A stretch of 64,000 nucleotides of DNA, from assembly GCA_965223095.1 (NCBI GenBank), contig OZ244979.1, positions 372,001 through 436,000 of the forward strand, written 5' to 3'. This DNA comes from J054 sp965223095. GTDB taxonomy: Bacteria > Pseudomonadota > Gammaproteobacteria > Steroidobacterales > GCA-2729495. The first letter of the stretch is position 1, and each line of letters opens with the position of its first letter. Below are positions 42,395-52,082 of the stretch, piece by piece. Under the pieces are notes generated by a model. That model saw nothing but the letters and a program-made list of their open reading frames with translations. It searched no databases and was not told the origin of the DNA. Position numbers and translations under genes: made by a program.

Positions 42395-42509
42395 CAGTCT
42401 CTCCAGACCTTTGCGTTTTTGCTATTTTTTCACTAATCGGTTTATACCGATCGCCTCATAATCTTTTTCGGCAGCAGGCCTATTCCGCAGATCCACAACA
42501 GCTCATTGT

Positions 42510-42585
<76 letters not shown>

Positions 42586-42599
42586 AAAACCCCTGCTTC

Positions 42600-42845
<246 letters not shown>

Positions 42846-43018
42846 CACCTAAAAAATAAACCTATTGCCACCACAAAACTGACCGGTACTGCCAAGTGGC
42901 ACACACGCATTTATCCGCGTGAATACCCGATCTCTTTTTATTGGATCTTCGCCCTGGTTTGCCGAACACAAAACTAGCTGCCGTTACCGCTTTCCCGCCC
43001 CACCTAAACTATGCAGTC

Positions 43019-43103
43019 TGGTGGAGGGGGTAGGATTCGAACCTACGAAGGCATAGCCAGCAGATTTACAGTCTGCCCCCGTTGACCGCTTGGGTACCCC
43101 TCC
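43019..43103 (-). tRNA. tRNA-Tyr (anticodon GTA)
   Basis: An 85-nt class II tRNA with acceptor GGAGGGG/CCCCTCC, anticodon loop CTGTAAA, a long variable arm (TGGCTATGCCTTC region) and encoded CCA. Confidence 0.96.
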
Positions 43104-43192
43104 GCGGATGCAAGCCGGCTATTGTCTGGCTGGGGGCGGATGATGTCAACACAATCCGGCGCTTGCAGACGCTAGTTGCGATGCCGGAAATA

Positions 43193-43265
43193 TGCCGGAA
43201 GAGGGAATCGAACCCCCAACCTACCGCTTACAAAGCGGTTGCTCTACCAATTGAGCTATTCCGGC
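43193..43265 (-). tRNA. tRNA-Thr (anticodon TGT), no encoded CCA
   Basis: A 73-nt cloverleaf with acceptor GCCGGAA/TTCCGGC, anticodon stem ACCGC/GCGGT, loop TTTGTAA and T-arm GGGTTCGATTCCC. After the discriminator A comes TAT rather than CCA, unlike the four other tRNAs here, so CCA must be added enzymatically. A direct repeat of ATGCCGGAA (43181-43189 and 43192-43200) covers the acceptor end. A weak -10-like TAGAAT lies at 43282-43287 upstream. Confidence 0.92.
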
Positions 43266-43279
43266 AGCGAAAAGCGGCG

Positions 43280-43966
43280 CTATTCTAGAGAATCGGCGGC
43301 TTGGCCGCCATCCAGGGGCACGCTGCAGGGGGCCGCTTCCGAGCGCAAAATATCATTGGCCAGGCTGCCCAGTTCACCCATATTGACCCCCACCCCAGCG
43401 GGGTCATCGACGACCAGCCAATACTCGGTGCCCGTGCGATAGCGATCAATCGTCAGGGCGTCAATTTTGGCTTTGCGCGCCAGCGCGGACACCTTCTTTG
43501 CGCCTGCTGCACTGCGAAAGACACCCAAGGAGACCAAATAGCCGCCATCCTCGTTGATCAAATACGCATCGTTCAGGCCCACCGCTGCCAGGGATCGCAG
43601 AACTTGATCCGCCGCGGCGCGTGATGCCAGGCCAGGCACTTGCACCCAGTGCCCAGTCCAAATCTTACCTGCCTGGCTGTAACGGAAAACCTTCAACTTC
43701 TTTGCCGTTAGACGGTCCGCGGCAATCCTCGAAGTTTCCGCCTGGCTAAATGGCCCAATCCGACGGCATCTCGGCGCCGGCGGCAAACCGGTGCTGGCCG
43801 CGCGAGCCGGCTCGGACTTTGCTGGCGCCGGATTCATCAACAACAAGCTTGGTACGCGCCCACCCGGCAATGCATAGGGATCCTCGGCCGCCGGCGGTAA
43901 TACCCAACGCTGCCAGATCAGCACCAGGATGTTGGCCAGTAGTAAGCCCAAAACCAGATTACGCAT
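43280..43966 (-). CDS. SPOR-domain membrane protein
   Basis: A 228-residue protein. ATG 43966 (MRNLVLGLLLANILVLIWQR) gives one N-terminal membrane anchor and overlaps the coaX end by eight bases; the longer frame to 44002 is rejected. After a proline/alanine linker, residues about 75-225 contain a SPOR-like repeat (WVQVPGLASRAAADQVLRSL and YLVSLGVFRSAAGAKKVSAL). SPOR domains bind denuded peptidoglycan. A protein of this kind follows coaX in many Gammaproteobacteria. Confidence 0.82.
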   Translation of the reverse strand: MRNLVLGLLLANILVLIWQRWVLPPAAEDPYALPGGRVPSLLLMNPAPAKSEPARAASTGLPPAPRCRRIGPFSQAETSRIAADRLTAKKLKVFRYSQAGKIWTGHWVQVPGLASRAAADQVLRSLAAVGLNDAYLINEDGGYLVSLGVFRSAAGAKKVSALARKAKIDALTIDRYRTGTEYWLVVDDPAGVGVNMGELGSLANDILRSEAAPCSVPLDGGQAADSLE

Positions 43967-44735
43967 CGGTGAGCCCCATGGGCAATTCCATCCCGGCAAC
44001 ATCCAGGGCTAAACCCTCCAGAACCAGCTGGGGTCGATGCCGGTAGCCGCGCGGCAGCAGCGGCAACAGTTGCTCCGCATCGCCGCCCGTTACGATCACC
44101 CGGGCGGGTCTGGCCGTCATGGCCCGGCCACGATCTACGAGCCCCGTCGCGGCCAGGAGCGCGCCGCGGCTCAAAGCCTCGGCGGTAGTCTTGGCAGGCG
44201 TGGCCGTCATCTGGTTTGTTTCCTCGGGTAGCAGGCGGCTGCGACTGAGAATCTCCCGGGTTTCGCGCTCCAGCGCCGCGCGCATGAGGGTGAGTCCCGG
44301 CACGATAAATCCGCCCAAATGCCCACCATCACTTTCAATCAGATCCACCGTCATGGCCGTACCGGCGTCAACCACACACAGTGGCCCACGAAAATAGTGG
44401 CGTGCGGCGACCATTGCCAACCACCGGTCTGCGCCAAGCTGCCGCGGCTCGGCGTAGGCGTTGACCAAGACGCCAGATTTTTGCCGACTGCGGGCGAACT
44501 CAACAGATAAGTTCCAACGTTGACGAACGGCCAAGGCGAGGCTATCGGCCCGCTCATCGCCCACCACGTTCACGGCGGCTACGCGATCTGGAACCACCGC
44601 CAGATTATCCAAAAAACCGAACTGTAGCGCGTCGTACCCCGTCGGACTCGGCACCGAGCCCCCACCAATCCATTCGTCGACCGTACAACACGCCCATTTG
44701 ATCCGGCTATTGCCCATGTCGATCAAGAGCATCAT
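43959..44735 (-). CDS. coaX: Type III pantothenate kinase
   Basis: A 258-residue CoaX that phosphorylates pantothenate in the first committed step of coenzyme A synthesis. The ASKHA-fold motifs are visible: LIDMGNSRIKWA (phosphate loop), QLGADRWLAMVAARH and VDAGTAMTVDLI. The start overlaps the birA stop by four bases; the Met could be 44735 or 44732. Confidence 0.96.
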   Translation of the reverse strand: MMLLIDMGNSRIKWACCTVDEWIGGGSVPSPTGYDALQFGFLDNLAVVPDRVAAVNVVGDERADSLALAVRQRWNLSVEFARSRQKSGVLVNAYAEPRQLGADRWLAMVAARHYFRGPLCVVDAGTAMTVDLIESDGGHLGGFIVPGLTLMRAALERETREILSRSRLLPEETNQMTATPAKTTAEALSRGALLAATGLVDRGRAMTARPARVIVTGGDAEQLLPLLPRGYRHRPQLVLEGLALDVAGMELPMGLTDA

Positions 44736-45715
44736 GACAAAGGCCGCAAGGACACTTCGCCCGACAACACCGGCTGTACTTGGCCACCGATATCCAACAG
44801 CAAAGCGCCATCAGCGCGAATACCGCGGGCAATGCCCTCGCGGCGTTGCTGGCCAGCAACCACCACCACGGGCTGTCCGTGATAAGCGTCGGCTTGCCGC
44901 CAACGATCGATAAACGGCGCGAAGCCCTGTTGATCGAACGTCTCAAAGGCATCCAGCAGCGACTCAAGAAGCCGAGCGGCCAGCTCATTTCTCGCTGGCA
45001 GCCTCTGTCCACGGGCCAAGCTAACCGGCGCCAGGTTGAACGGCCCCTCATCCGCCTGCATCAAGCGGGGACAATCCAAAACGTTTATACCCACACCCAC
45101 GACCACGTGGATGGGCCCGGTGGCCTCACCATCAGCTTCCACCAGCAAACCGGCCAACTTGCCCTCGGGCGTCACAATGTCATTCGGCCACTTCAGTCGG
45201 GCCAACGGCTGTAGACCGGCCAAGACATCGCGCACCGCAATCCCCATGGCCAAACCCAGGGCGGACATACTCGCCGGCGGATGGTCAAAACACCAACTCA
45301 AGGAAAAACAAAGGCCGCTGGCAAAAGGCGATTGCCATTGCCGGCCTCGGCGGCCACGGCCGGCGGTTTGATATTCGGCAAACAATAAACGAGCTTTGCC
45401 GGCCGACGGAGGAGATTCTGCCCGCAAGACGCCACTGGTGGAATCGACCTGCGTCAGCACCCTGAAATCCGCTAACTTCGCGCTCGCGTTTGGCGATAAG
45501 CGCAAACGAATTTTTTGCGAGTCCAATAAATCCAAGGTCCGTTCTAAGCGGTAACCACGGGCGGGCAGCGCTTCAATCTGCAGACCAAGCTGAGGCATGG
45601 CTTGCAACATCTTCCATACTGCGGCTCGGGAGCAGCCCAGGGAAGCCGCGAGGTCCGGACCCGAGTGCAACTCGCCATCCGCCAATAAGCGAATCAAGGC
45701 ATCTCGCTTACTCAT
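44732..45715 (-). CDS. birA: Biotin-protein ligase / biotin operon repressor
   Basis: A 327-residue BirA of the bifunctional class. Residues 1-60 form a winged-helix domain (DLAASLGCSRAAVWKMLQAM), then the ligase domain with the biotinyl-AMP loop GRGRRGRQW, the lysine segment LKWPNDIV and GKLAGLLVE, and a C-terminal SH3-like domain. It biotinylates acetyl-CoA carboxylase and may repress bio genes. It lies 6 bp before the plsY stop region on the same strand, followed by coaX. Confidence 0.96.
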   Translation of the reverse strand: MSKRDALIRLLADGELHSGPDLAASLGCSRAAVWKMLQAMPQLGLQIEALPARGYRLERTLDLLDSQKIRLRLSPNASAKLADFRVLTQVDSTSGVLRAESPPSAGKARLLFAEYQTAGRGRRGRQWQSPFASGLCFSLSWCFDHPPASMSALGLAMGIAVRDVLAGLQPLARLKWPNDIVTPEGKLAGLLVEADGEATGPIHVVVGVGINVLDCPRLMQADEGPFNLAPVSLARGQRLPARNELAARLLESLLDAFETFDQQGFAPFIDRWRQADAYHGQPVVVVAGQQRREGIARGIRADGALLLDIGGQVQPVLSGEVSLRPLS

Positions 45716-45721
45716 TATTTG

Positions 45722-46363
45722 TCATCGGCGGCGAAATAGCATGGCCTTGCGCATTTGATTTTCCTGGCCGAGGCGCATCCTTTGAATATTTTCGCGGTGT
45801 GTATAGGCAATATAGGCGGCGGCCAACAGGGTAAAAAGCACCATGGGCCTGTACCAAGCTGATCCCATCGCGAGCAAATAGACAGGCAGCGACAGCGTCG
45901 CGAGCATGGTCGCAAGCCCCACCATACCGGTCATGATCAGCACGGCAATCCAGACCATCAACAATGGAGCTAGCAGCATGGGTGCCAGCGCAAGCAGCGT
46001 CCCGATCAAGGTCGCCGCACCTTTGCCGCCCTTAAAACCGAACCAAACCGGATAACAGTGCCCATGCACCGCCGCGGCGGCGCAAGCCACGGCCAACCAC
46101 GACCGCGCAATTTGCGGATCTAGACCCAGACCCAAGATTTCGGCATCGGGCAAAAACCAGCAGGGCAAAAACCCTTTACCCACATCAATCAACATGACGC
46201 CCAAGGCAAACGGCCATCCTTGGGTTCGTAAGGCGTTGGTACCCCCCGCATTGCCGCTGCCCTGTGTACGGATATCAATTCCGCGAAAACGACCCAGCAC
46301 CAAGCTGCCATTTATGGAGCCGAGCAAGTAGCTAATTAGAACCTTTAGACCAAGCTCCAACAT
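45722..46363 (-). CDS. plsY: Glycerol-3-phosphate acyltransferase PlsY
   Basis: A 213-residue, five-helix inner-membrane enzyme that acylates glycerol-3-phosphate from acyl-phosphate, giving lysophosphatidic acid. Motif 1 is RTQGSGNAGGTNALRTQG, motif 2 is VWFGFKGGKGAATLIG and motif 3 lies in IAYTHRENIQRM. It heads the plsY-birA-coaX-SPOR run. Upstream 145 bp (46364-46508) contain a TGGCC/GGCCA hairpin but no clear gene. Confidence 0.96.
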   Translation of the reverse strand: MLELGLKVLISYLLGSINGSLVLGRFRGIDIRTQGSGNAGGTNALRTQGWPFALGVMLIDVGKGFLPCWFLPDAEILGLGLDPQIARSWLAVACAAAAVHGHCYPVWFGFKGGKGAATLIGTLLALAPMLLAPLLMVWIAVLIMTGMVGLATMLATLSLPVYLLAMGSAWYRPMVLFTLLAAAYIAYTHRENIQRMRLGQENQMRKAMLFRRR

Positions 46364-46508
46364 GGCACAACCGACAAAAGCAAGGTTCGCATTCTAGCAC
46401 CGCAAGAAACCTGGCCGAGATAGAGGCCAGCGCAAGCACGCCGAAAACGTGCGCATCAGTCAAGCCGGCGGCGGCGGTAATCAAACGCTAGGCGGCGGGC
46501 CGAAGTTT

Positions 46509-48326
46509 TCAAATACCGAGCCAAGCCGCTTGCCGGGCCAGACTGTCCGCATCACTCTCGGGCTCTAAACTCAAATAGGCGGTGTCTCTGGGTGGGCGCG
46601 CAGGTGTGATATTTAAGCGCTGCAGATCGTCACGGCGAAACACGTCCAGTGTCACGGTGCTACCAAGCGTCAGCGCGTCCATTAGACTTTTGAGATTCGT
46701 CGGGGTGATCCGCGAGCCATCGAGGGCAAGCAATTCATCCGCGGCCGAAACACCTGCTTGTGCGGCGGGAGAATCGGCCAAGACATTGGCAACGATTACC
46801 CGGTCTAAATTAGAGCGCGTCCTTATCCCAAGCCAAGGCAATGGGCGATCTTCGCGAACGCCGGCCTTACCCCCCTTGTCCGTTAGGGTTTCGGCGGCTC
46901 TCAAGCTTAGCCGCACACCGAACTGAGCAAGCAAAATACCGACCGGGGGATCCACCGTACCGCGTAAATTCTGCTCAAAGAACTCCTCTAAACGCAGACC
47001 AGAAACCTCTTCTGCCAGTCGTTCAAACCCACCTTGTGGAACGCCGGTATGCTCTTCGCCGTACTCCTTCCAAAACGCGAGCATCACATCATCTAAACTA
47101 ATTTCGCCGTCGGTGCGCAGGCGCAGTTCGAGATCCAAGGCCAAGGCTACCATCGCGCCCTTGGTGTAATAACTTACTAACGCGTTAGGCGCATTTTCAT
47201 CCGGTCGATAAAATTTGATCCAGGCATCGAAACTTGCATCCTCAAGGGACTGGCCACGTCTACCGACACTGCGATAGACACGCGTGAATGAACGGCCCAA
47301 TAGCTCTAGATAGCTCGTGGGCGAAATCAAGCCACTGCGCACCAGCATCAAATCATCGTAGTAAGCAGTAATACCCTCAAATAGCCACAGTTGCCGCGTG
47401 TAGTTTTCCTGGTCGAACTGGTAAGGCTGCAATTCCGCCGGCCGAATCCGTTTGACATTCCATAAATGAAAATATTCATGGCTACACAAACCCAAAAACT
47501 TTCGGTAGCCGGGCTCTTGGTTGGTTTCACCAATTCGGGGTAGGTCTGACCGGGAACACATTAGCGCCGTCGAATCACAATGCTCTAGTCCTCCATAGCC
47601 CTTGTTTAGGGCCGTCGTGAGGAACACATAGCGCTTCATTGGTAGTTCACCACCGAATATTTCGGCATGGCCGGCACATATCCTGCGCAGATCTCTCGTG
47701 ATGCGATTTACATCGACATCATTGCAGCCTACCAACGCAAACTCGTGGGGCACCCCCAACACTTCGAAGGTTTCGCTAATCAGTGGCCCCATCAAAATCG
47801 GCTGATCAACGAGCTCATCATAGTTCGCCGCCTCGAACGCGCCGAACTGGTGTGCTAAACCACTAGTGCGATGCATAGCAGTGGCCACACGCCAATCATC
47901 AACGCCGACCGGCGCATCCAGCTGCACAGCGCAAGGCCGGTCGGTTAAGCCCTCAACGCACAAGAACAAGCAAACGCCGTTTATAAAACCATGACCAGGA
48001 TCCAAAAACGCGCCGCGCACCGACAAATCGTTCGCATATATTTTTGCTCGCAACACCAAAGGACCACGAGCCGGCGGAGCTTGCCACCTGGCTTTGTCTA
48101 TCTTGCGCAGCACAAGCTCACCGTCATCGTCCGTCGCGGATAGCGACAGCACGTGGCGGGAGAATTCGCGCACCAGATAACTGCCGGGCGCCCAGACGGG
48201 CAGGCCGAGTCGCTGTCCGTCAGGATCGGGTTCGGCAATTCGGCAAGTGACGGTATAGATATGCCCGTTTAGGTCACTAGGACTCACGTGATAGATCACA
48301 GCCGCGTCGGTCATTGAAATATCCAT
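46509..48326 (-). CDS. M61-family PDZ aminopeptidase-like protease
   Basis: A 605-residue peptidase of the M61 (glycyl aminopeptidase) family. An N-terminal beta domain (VIYHVSPSDLNGHIYTVTCR) leads to a gluzincin catalytic domain with HEYFHLWNVKRIRP (HExxH) and the downstream glutamate in LWLFEGITAYYDDLML. A C-terminal PDZ domain lies around residues 490-585 (VIVANVLADSPAAQAGVSAA). No signal peptide is seen, so it may be cytoplasmic. Start at 48326 or at Met5. Confidence 0.9.
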   Translation of the reverse strand: MDISMTDAAVIYHVSPSDLNGHIYTVTCRIAEPDPDGQRLGLPVWAPGSYLVREFSRHVLSLSATDDDGELVLRKIDKARWQAPPARGPLVLRAKIYANDLSVRGAFLDPGHGFINGVCLFLCVEGLTDRPCAVQLDAPVGVDDWRVATAMHRTSGLAHQFGAFEAANYDELVDQPILMGPLISETFEVLGVPHEFALVGCNDVDVNRITRDLRRICAGHAEIFGGELPMKRYVFLTTALNKGYGGLEHCDSTALMCSRSDLPRIGETNQEPGYRKFLGLCSHEYFHLWNVKRIRPAELQPYQFDQENYTRQLWLFEGITAYYDDLMLVRSGLISPTSYLELLGRSFTRVYRSVGRRGQSLEDASFDAWIKFYRPDENAPNALVSYYTKGAMVALALDLELRLRTDGEISLDDVMLAFWKEYGEEHTGVPQGGFERLAEEVSGLRLEEFFEQNLRGTVDPPVGILLAQFGVRLSLRAAETLTDKGGKAGVREDRPLPWLGIRTRSNLDRVIVANVLADSPAAQAGVSAADELLALDGSRITPTNLKSLMDALTLGSTVTLDVFRRDDLQRLNITPARPPRDTAYLSLEPESDADSLARQAAWLGI

Positions 48327-48371
48327 GCTCAGAATTCTAGCTTCGCTGGCCTAGAGAAAACGCAACCGATG

Positions 48372-49343
48372 TCAAGAAATTGCCGACTGTTCGGGGGCGG
48401 GTGCCGCCGGCAGGAATATCTCCGCCAACATGCAACGCACGCTGCCGCCGCCGCGCTCTATATCTGTAACCATTAGGGGCAGTAGTCGACCATGGCCAGA
48501 CAAGCTTTTGATCTGCGGCTGCTCGAGTACATCCAGCGCGGTCTTGGACAAGGCAATGATGGGCCCGTCGGGCGAATCTAACTCCAGCAAGTTACCGGCA
48601 AAGCCCTGCATTTGCGCCGCGCTTATCTCGACAATCTGCCGCCCCGTGGCCGCCAATTCATCGAGGACCCTGCGGCGTTGCGCGGCCACGATAGCCTGGG
48701 CACAAATCACCACAAATTCCCGGCCAATACTGAGCATGACATTGCTGTGATAAACGGCTTGCCCACCAGGACCCGAAGTATCGAATGCAACGAGACGATA
48801 ACCCAGTTGGTTTAGCACCGCTTGTGTCGCCGCGGATGTCGTGCGTGGCGACCAAGCTGCGTAGGCCGTCCGGCCAATATGGTCAAAAACCAAACTACCC
48901 GTGCCTTCAACAAACTCCCCCTGCGACTCCCAGTAAGAAAAATCGATGACCTCTTTAACGAACAATCCCTGGTCATCTGACAAGGCACGGATGATATCGA
49001 CACGCCGCTCCGGCCGACGATTGCGAGCCGCCATGGGATACAGCAAGACTTGTCCATCGGCATGGGTGGTAAACCAATTGTTGGGAAACACTGCATCCGG
49101 TTTTATGGGCTCTTTAGTATCTTCGAACAACAGGACTTCGACGCCGGCGGCTCGTAAGCCATCGGCCATCTCCCGACATTCACGTCGCGCTTGACTACTA
49201 CCCGTATTAGATAATGTGGCTTGTTGAAAGGTATTGCTTTGGGCTGTTTGCGGATTTACCAGAAAATGCGCGGGTTCGATCATCAGCACCCTTGAGGCCG
49301 TCTGCGGATGATGCTTCGACTTTGTTTTTTCCAAGGTTTCCAA
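48372..49343 (-). CDS. ctlX: CtlX-like amidinohydrolase (arginine deiminase superfamily)
   Basis: A 323-residue protein resembling citrulline-utilisation hydrolase CtlX. Superfamily features are VLMIEPAHFLVNPQTAQSN, FPNNWFTTHADGQVLLYPM with acidic and His-region residues, YHSNVMLSIG with the catalytic-type His, and a C-terminal GGGSVRCMLAEIF with the nucleophile cysteine. It probably hydrolyses a guanidino or ureido compound; the exact substrate is not certain. The start could be a later Met (49283), nearer the conserved core. It diverges from the glycosyltransferase gene at 49437. Confidence 0.83.
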   Translation of the reverse strand: METLEKTKSKHHPQTASRVLMIEPAHFLVNPQTAQSNTFQQATLSNTGSSQARRECREMADGLRAAGVEVLLFEDTKEPIKPDAVFPNNWFTTHADGQVLLYPMAARNRRPERRVDIIRALSDDQGLFVKEVIDFSYWESQGEFVEGTGSLVFDHIGRTAYAAWSPRTTSAATQAVLNQLGYRLVAFDTSGPGGQAVYHSNVMLSIGREFVVICAQAIVAAQRRRVLDELAATGRQIVEISAAQMQGFAGNLLELDSPDGPIIALSKTALDVLEQPQIKSLSGHGRLLPLMVTDIERGGGSVRCMLAEIFLPAAPAPEQSAIS

Positions 49344-49436
49344 ACCAGATTCCCAAGCTTAAGCCTGCGTATTATCCGCCGTCCCGAATCTATCGTATAT
49401 AGTGGCTAAGGGTTTGCAGGAGCGCTATTTAAGACT

Positions 49437-50528
49437 GTGAAAATCCTGGTCATCAGCAACTACGACATCACGCCGCATAACGTGCGGCCCGAGGCAGAAA
49501 TGGTCATCGGGCTAAAGCTACGCGGCGTGGATGTCGAGGTCATGACCCCGCGCGCCTGCAGCTATGCCGAACGCATGGCCGCAGCCGGTATTCCGATCCA
49601 TGATTACTTACCAGCAACAAAATTTTCCGGTGAGGCCAGCAAAGTTATCCGCGAGGTTTTGCGCCAGGGTGGCCATGATTTGCAATACCTGTTCAACAAC
49701 CCGGCCATTGCCACCGGACTGCGTGCCTCACGCGGCCTGGCCACGAAAAACGTCACCTACCGCGGTCAAGTCGGCAATGTGTCGCGCTATGATCCCACGG
49801 CGTACCTGACCCACATGCACCCAAGGGTGGACCGGATCATCTGCGTTGCCAATGCGGTATGCGAGAGTTTACGCAAGCAACTGTGGCAGCCCCACAAGGC
49901 GGTGACCATCTATAAGGGGCACGATATCCAATGGTATGCAAACACCACCCCGACCAAGCTACAAGACCTCGGCATACCCGCTAATGATTTTGTGATTGCT
50001 TGTGTGGCCAATAATCGGCCGCGGAAAGGTGTGCCGGTATTGCTCCGCGCCATGTCCCAGTTGCCGCGGGATACGACCATTCGCTTATTGCTCATCGGCG
50101 GCGGCATGGACAGCGAGGAAGTCGGCCAGCTGCTCGCCGGCAACCCGCTGCGCGAACGAATTCATCGCTTTGGGCACCGGGACGATGTTTTGAACTTGGT
50201 GGCGTCTGCCCAAGCCGCTGTGCTACCCGCCATTCGTAGAGAAGGATTGCCAAAAACGGTGATCGAAGCCATGGCGCTGGGGCTGCCGCCCATTGTGACG
50301 CGCACCGGTGGCAGCCCGGAACTCGTTGCAGCGAATAAAACGGGTCTTATCGTGGACACTGGTGACGCGACGGCTCTGGCAAGGGCCATGCAAGAGCTGG
50401 CAGCCGATCCGCAACGTGCGAAGAAAATGGGCGAAGCCTCCAAGCAACGTCTGATCAACAAATTTAATTTACAAACATCCGTCGACAATCACCTTGAGGT
50501 TTTCAATGACCTCATGTCGGGGACTTAA
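49437..50528 (+). CDS. GT4-type glycosyltransferase
   Basis: A 363-residue GT-B enzyme starting at GTG (MKILVISNYDITPHNVRPEA). The C-terminal nucleotide-sugar domain shows ACVANNRPRKGVPVLLRAM and the E-X7-E motif REGLPKTVIEAMALGLPPIV. It is a retaining transferase that uses nucleotide sugars, likely for lipopolysaccharide or exopolysaccharide. It is the first gene of the glycan cluster. Confidence 0.9.
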   Translation: MKILVISNYDITPHNVRPEAEMVIGLKLRGVDVEVMTPRACSYAERMAAAGIPIHDYLPATKFSGEASKVIREVLRQGGHDLQYLFNNPAIATGLRASRGLATKNVTYRGQVGNVSRYDPTAYLTHMHPRVDRIICVANAVCESLRKQLWQPHKAVTIYKGHDIQWYANTTPTKLQDLGIPANDFVIACVANNRPRKGVPVLLRAMSQLPRDTTIRLLLIGGGMDSEEVGQLLAGNPLRERIHRFGHRDDVLNLVASAQAAVLPAIRREGLPKTVIEAMALGLPPIVTRTGGSPELVAANKTGLIVDTGDATALARAMQELAADPQRAKKMGEASKQRLINKFNLQTSVDNHLEVFNDLMSGT

Positions 50529-50581
50529 GGCAATCTCACGCTGGGAATGATGCGGCAAACTAGGTTCTGCACGGGATGACG

Positions 50582-50764
50582 CTAGAGCGCAGCGTCGGCA
50601 CGGCGTCGCTCAAGCTCATCGAGCAGGACGAGTCTGTCCCGTGGATCGATGGTTAACCAGTTGGCAATCTCATCTAGTGTTCGAAAGCAGCCCCGACAAT
50701 AACCCGTGTCTTCGTCTAAGGTGCAGATATTCACGCATGGCGATTGGACGCTTTTGGACTTCAC
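50582..50764 (-). CDS. DUF1289 small cysteine protein
   Basis: A 60-residue protein with the DUF1289 pattern SPCVNICTLDEDTGYCRGC, four closely spaced cysteines that suggest metal or Fe-S binding, followed by RTLDEIANWLTI. The exact role is unknown. It is convergent with the GT4 gene, 53 bp apart. Confidence 0.9.
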   Translation of the reverse strand: MKSKSVQSPCVNICTLDEDTGYCRGCFRTLDEIANWLTIDPRDRLVLLDELERRRADAAL

Positions 50765-50830
50765 GGTTTCGTCAACATCAAATTCAAGATTTTGTCAGGA
50801 CAAATAAAATCTGTAGCGGTTGAAATAATC

Positions 50831-51952
50831 CTAGCCTGGTAAAGCCAAACCATGGCGATGCAGAATCGCCTGCCATTGCTCATTGTATGCCGACCAATCA
50901 TGAGCTCGCACATCTTCCAACTGGCTGGCGCCCAGGTCCCGCAAAGCCTTGGGGCTCTGCATCAGATCTTGTATCCGCGCGGCGAATGACTCTGCATCCG
51001 GTACGGGCAAGGACGTACCGGCATCGCGAAGTAGTTCCGCCGCGCCCACGGCTCGCGAAGTCAGAACCGGCGTGCCGCAGGCCGCGGCCTCTACTACCAC
51101 CAAGCCGAAAGTCTCCAAGCGCGCAGGATGAAATAGCAAGTCAGCCGCATGGTAGTAATTTTCAACCGCGGACGTCTTCGGTCGAACGACGAGTAGCTGT
51201 GCCAACCCGACCGACGCGAAATCCGTCTGCAATAGTTGGATATTGTGCTGCGCTCCCACCACCAATATTTTCAAGTTCTCACGCACTGACTCGGGCAACT
51301 TAAGCAGCGTATCGCGAAGAATATCTGCGCCCCGCAAGGGGAAATTGCCCGACGTCACAAAGGCGGCAACAAAGTCGTTTGACAAACCGAGCTCATCGCG
51401 AATCGACTGTCTCTTCGCCGCTCTATGTTCTCGGTTGAACTTTGCAGGATCGAAGCCCGGATAGGCGACGAATACGTTTTCGGGTGCCAAATCGTATCGC
51501 CGCAGCAAATCATTGCGCGCCAATTTCGATGGCGTGACTAAAACTTGAAATTCACCCCTCCGGAAAAGTTCACGGTGAAACTCGATAGTCGCTGTGTCCT
51601 TAGCGGCAACCCGAGCGTCGAGCAATTCCGCTTCGCGCTCCACCAAATTATGAATAAACAAAGCATCTTGCATCAACAGATCGCCGTGACCAATGACATA
51701 GCTGCAATCCCGGTGACTCGCAAAGGCTGCGACTCGTCTAGAGAACAAGCGCCGAGACCAAAGCCGCGGCCCGGGCCAGCGTTTTAGACGACGAGCTTGG
51801 CCACCCGCTTCACGAATCCCATCGCTATCGAGTTTTTCGCCACAAACGGTCACGCGCGAGCCAGCACTCGCAATGGCGCGAATTTGGCTCAACAGAAGGG
51901 TGGACATGCCGGACATCCCCTTTAACCGGCGGACGCCGATAATCACGTTCAT
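50831..51952 (-). CDS. GT4-type glycosyltransferase
   Basis: A 373-residue GT-B enzyme with the N-terminal glycine-rich loop RRLKGMSGMSTLLLSQI and the E-X7-E motif RLETFGLVVVEAAACGTPVL. ILVVGAQHNIQLLQ lies in the nucleotide-binding half. Likely involved in lipopolysaccharide core or O-unit assembly. It reads on the minus strand with the GT2 gene at 52083 upstream. Confidence 0.9.
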   Translation of the reverse strand: MNVIIGVRRLKGMSGMSTLLLSQIRAIASAGSRVTVCGEKLDSDGIREAGGQARRLKRWPGPRLWSRRLFSRRVAAFASHRDCSYVIGHGDLLMQDALFIHNLVEREAELLDARVAAKDTATIEFHRELFRRGEFQVLVTPSKLARNDLLRRYDLAPENVFVAYPGFDPAKFNREHRAAKRQSIRDELGLSNDFVAAFVTSGNFPLRGADILRDTLLKLPESVRENLKILVVGAQHNIQLLQTDFASVGLAQLLVVRPKTSAVENYYHAADLLFHPARLETFGLVVVEAAACGTPVLTSRAVGAAELLRDAGTSLPVPDAESFAARIQDLMQSPKALRDLGASQLEDVRAHDWSAYNEQWQAILHRHGLALPG

Positions 51953-52082
51953 GGACTTTGATCAGCCGGCACGGCGAATGAATTAACCGGCCGGGGTTGG
52001 TAAGACAGTATTGCGAGAACCCCAGTAGAGGTTCGAAAACGTCTAGCCGAACGCCCGCCGCTGTTAGTCATCGCAGATGAGG

